Below are positions 6,601 to 6,770 of a DNA stretch of 6,770 nt, piece after piece. Numbering within the stretch: the stretch's first letter is position 1; each line of letters begins with the position of its first letter. Position numbers and translations under genes: made by a program. Where the stretch lies: contig JADDPR010000085.1 in the NCBI GenBank assembly GCA_016781775.1, positions 1 to 6,770 of the forward strand. The letters run 5' to 3'. The notes below the pieces were generated by a model, which did no database searches, was not told the origin of the DNA, and saw nothing but the letters and a program-made list of their open reading frames with translations. Source of the DNA: Rubrobacter sp. Its GTDB lineage: Bacteria > Actinomycetota > Rubrobacteria > Rubrobacterales > Rubrobacteraceae.

Positions 6601-6621
6601 TTTCATGGAAGGAGGCGTTTT

Positions 6622-6637
6622 CCGCTTAGGTAAGCGG
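6622..6637 (+). other. 6-bp stem-loop near the 3' end of the candidate guide RNA
   Basis: CCGCTT (6622-6627) pairs with AAGCGG (6632-6637) around AGGT, and a U-G pair can extend it. Its arms resemble those of the preceding stem-loop. Confidence 0.5.
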
Positions 6638-6672
6638 GTCATGGTTATAGGAACCCGGGACGCCGCCCTTAG

Positions 6673-6685
6673 TGTGTAAGATTAT
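6673..6685 (-). repeat. Right inverted repeat of the IS110-type element
   Basis: TGTGTAAGATTAT is the exact inverse of 5250-5262; weaker similarity continues inward to 6665. Confidence 0.85.
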
Positions 6686-6701
6686 TCGAGAAAGCTTGCC
6701 A

Positions 6702-6724
6702 GTCGGCCGACGGCCGAAAGGCCG
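6702..6724. repeat. Palindrome and GAAA-loop hairpin beside the right end of the IS
   Basis: GTCGGCCGAC (6702-6711) is a perfect palindrome, overlapping CGGCC-GAAA-GGCCG (6711-6724), a 5-bp stem with a GNRA-type loop. It lies in host flank 14-36 bp beyond the element. It may be part of a structured or repeated host site; the rest of the flank to 6770 shows no gene. Confidence 0.4.
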
Positions 6725-6770
6725 ATTTGCGGTTATCAACCCGAACTAAGTACATTCACGCAATTTTTGC

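Larger units (their letters stand above)
6420..6672 (+). ncRNA. Candidate bridge RNA / seekRNA of the IS110-type element
   Basis: In IS110-superfamily elements a noncoding RNA with internal loops pairs with target DNA and with the element's own ends; in IS1111-like members it lies downstream of the transposase. Here that segment holds successive hairpins: TGAGG/CCTCA (6450-6461), an imperfect one at 6477-6497, an 8-bp stem with a TTGGA loop (6506-6526), a 5-bp stem (6559-6574), ACGCTT/AAGCGT (6586-6600) and CCGCTT/AAGCGG (6622-6637). GCGTTTTC occurs twice (6597-6604, 6615-6622). Two left-end sequences recur in it. The exact 5' and 3' ends and the guide loops could not be assigned by eye. Position and structure support the call; function is inferred from the family. 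Confidence 0.6.
5243..6688 (+). mobile_element. IS110-superfamily insertion sequence, IS1111-like layout (about 1.45 kb)
   Basis: A complete element: 13-bp inverted repeats near both ends, one DEDD transposase gene, a short 5' noncoding side (about 100 bp) and a long 3' noncoding side (over 300 bp) rich in hairpins. Length fits the family. The outer limits are estimated from the family habit of having a few bases outside the inverted repeats (about seven on the left, three on the right); no target duplication is evident or expected. The repeats, one long intact gene and the absence of decay suggest it may be active. Confidence 0.85.

Noticed and set aside
6673..6690. Promoter formed across the joined ends of a circular IS
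   Set aside because: CATAAT at the left end could act as a -10, but at 17 bp spacing the right end offers only GTGTGT, a poor -35.

Overview
The window is GC-rich DNA from what looks like a high-GC Gram-positive bacterium. GC-ending codons, frequent AGG arginine codons and strong AGGAGG-type ribosome binding sites suggest an actinobacterium, perhaps Rubrobacter-like; the genus is a guess from style, not from a match. It has two parts: a metabolic transport operon on the left and a mobile-DNA region on the right.

Positions 3187 down to 4 (minus strand) hold a three-gene sugar-uptake ABC operon of the CUT1 type: a lipoprotein solute-binding protein, a MalF/UgpA-like permease and a MalG/UgpE-like permease, in that order of transcription. 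No ATPase gene is present, as is common where one ATPase serves several importers. The last permease ends in an unusual cysteine-rich tail close to the window edge, where base composition drops.

Positions 3188-4144 contain no convincing complete gene. They hold the operon leader, a short strongly GC3-biased coding remnant with a CxxC motif (3842-3994), and several hairpins, the strongest being a 13-bp perfect stem at 4009-4045.

Positions 5207-4145 (minus) encode a tyrosine recombinase whose frame breaks in a run of seven C (coding strand). Removing one C restores a 353-residue protein with the full R-K-H-R-H-Y catalytic set, so it is either a fresh pseudogene, a phase-variable or slippage-controlled gene, or a sequencing error.

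Positions about 5243-6688 are a complete IS110-superfamily insertion sequence: 13-bp near-terminal inverted repeats, one DEDD transposase gene and a 314-bp downstream noncoding segment full of hairpins. The short 5' side and long 3' side match the IS1111-like arrangement, in which the guide RNA (bridge RNA / seekRNA) lies downstream of the transposase. This segment is the most interesting part of the window. Two short sequences of the left end recur in it, one direct (10 nt) and one inverted (11 nt). The element sits about 35 bp upstream of the recombinase start and has probably separated that gene from its original promoter.
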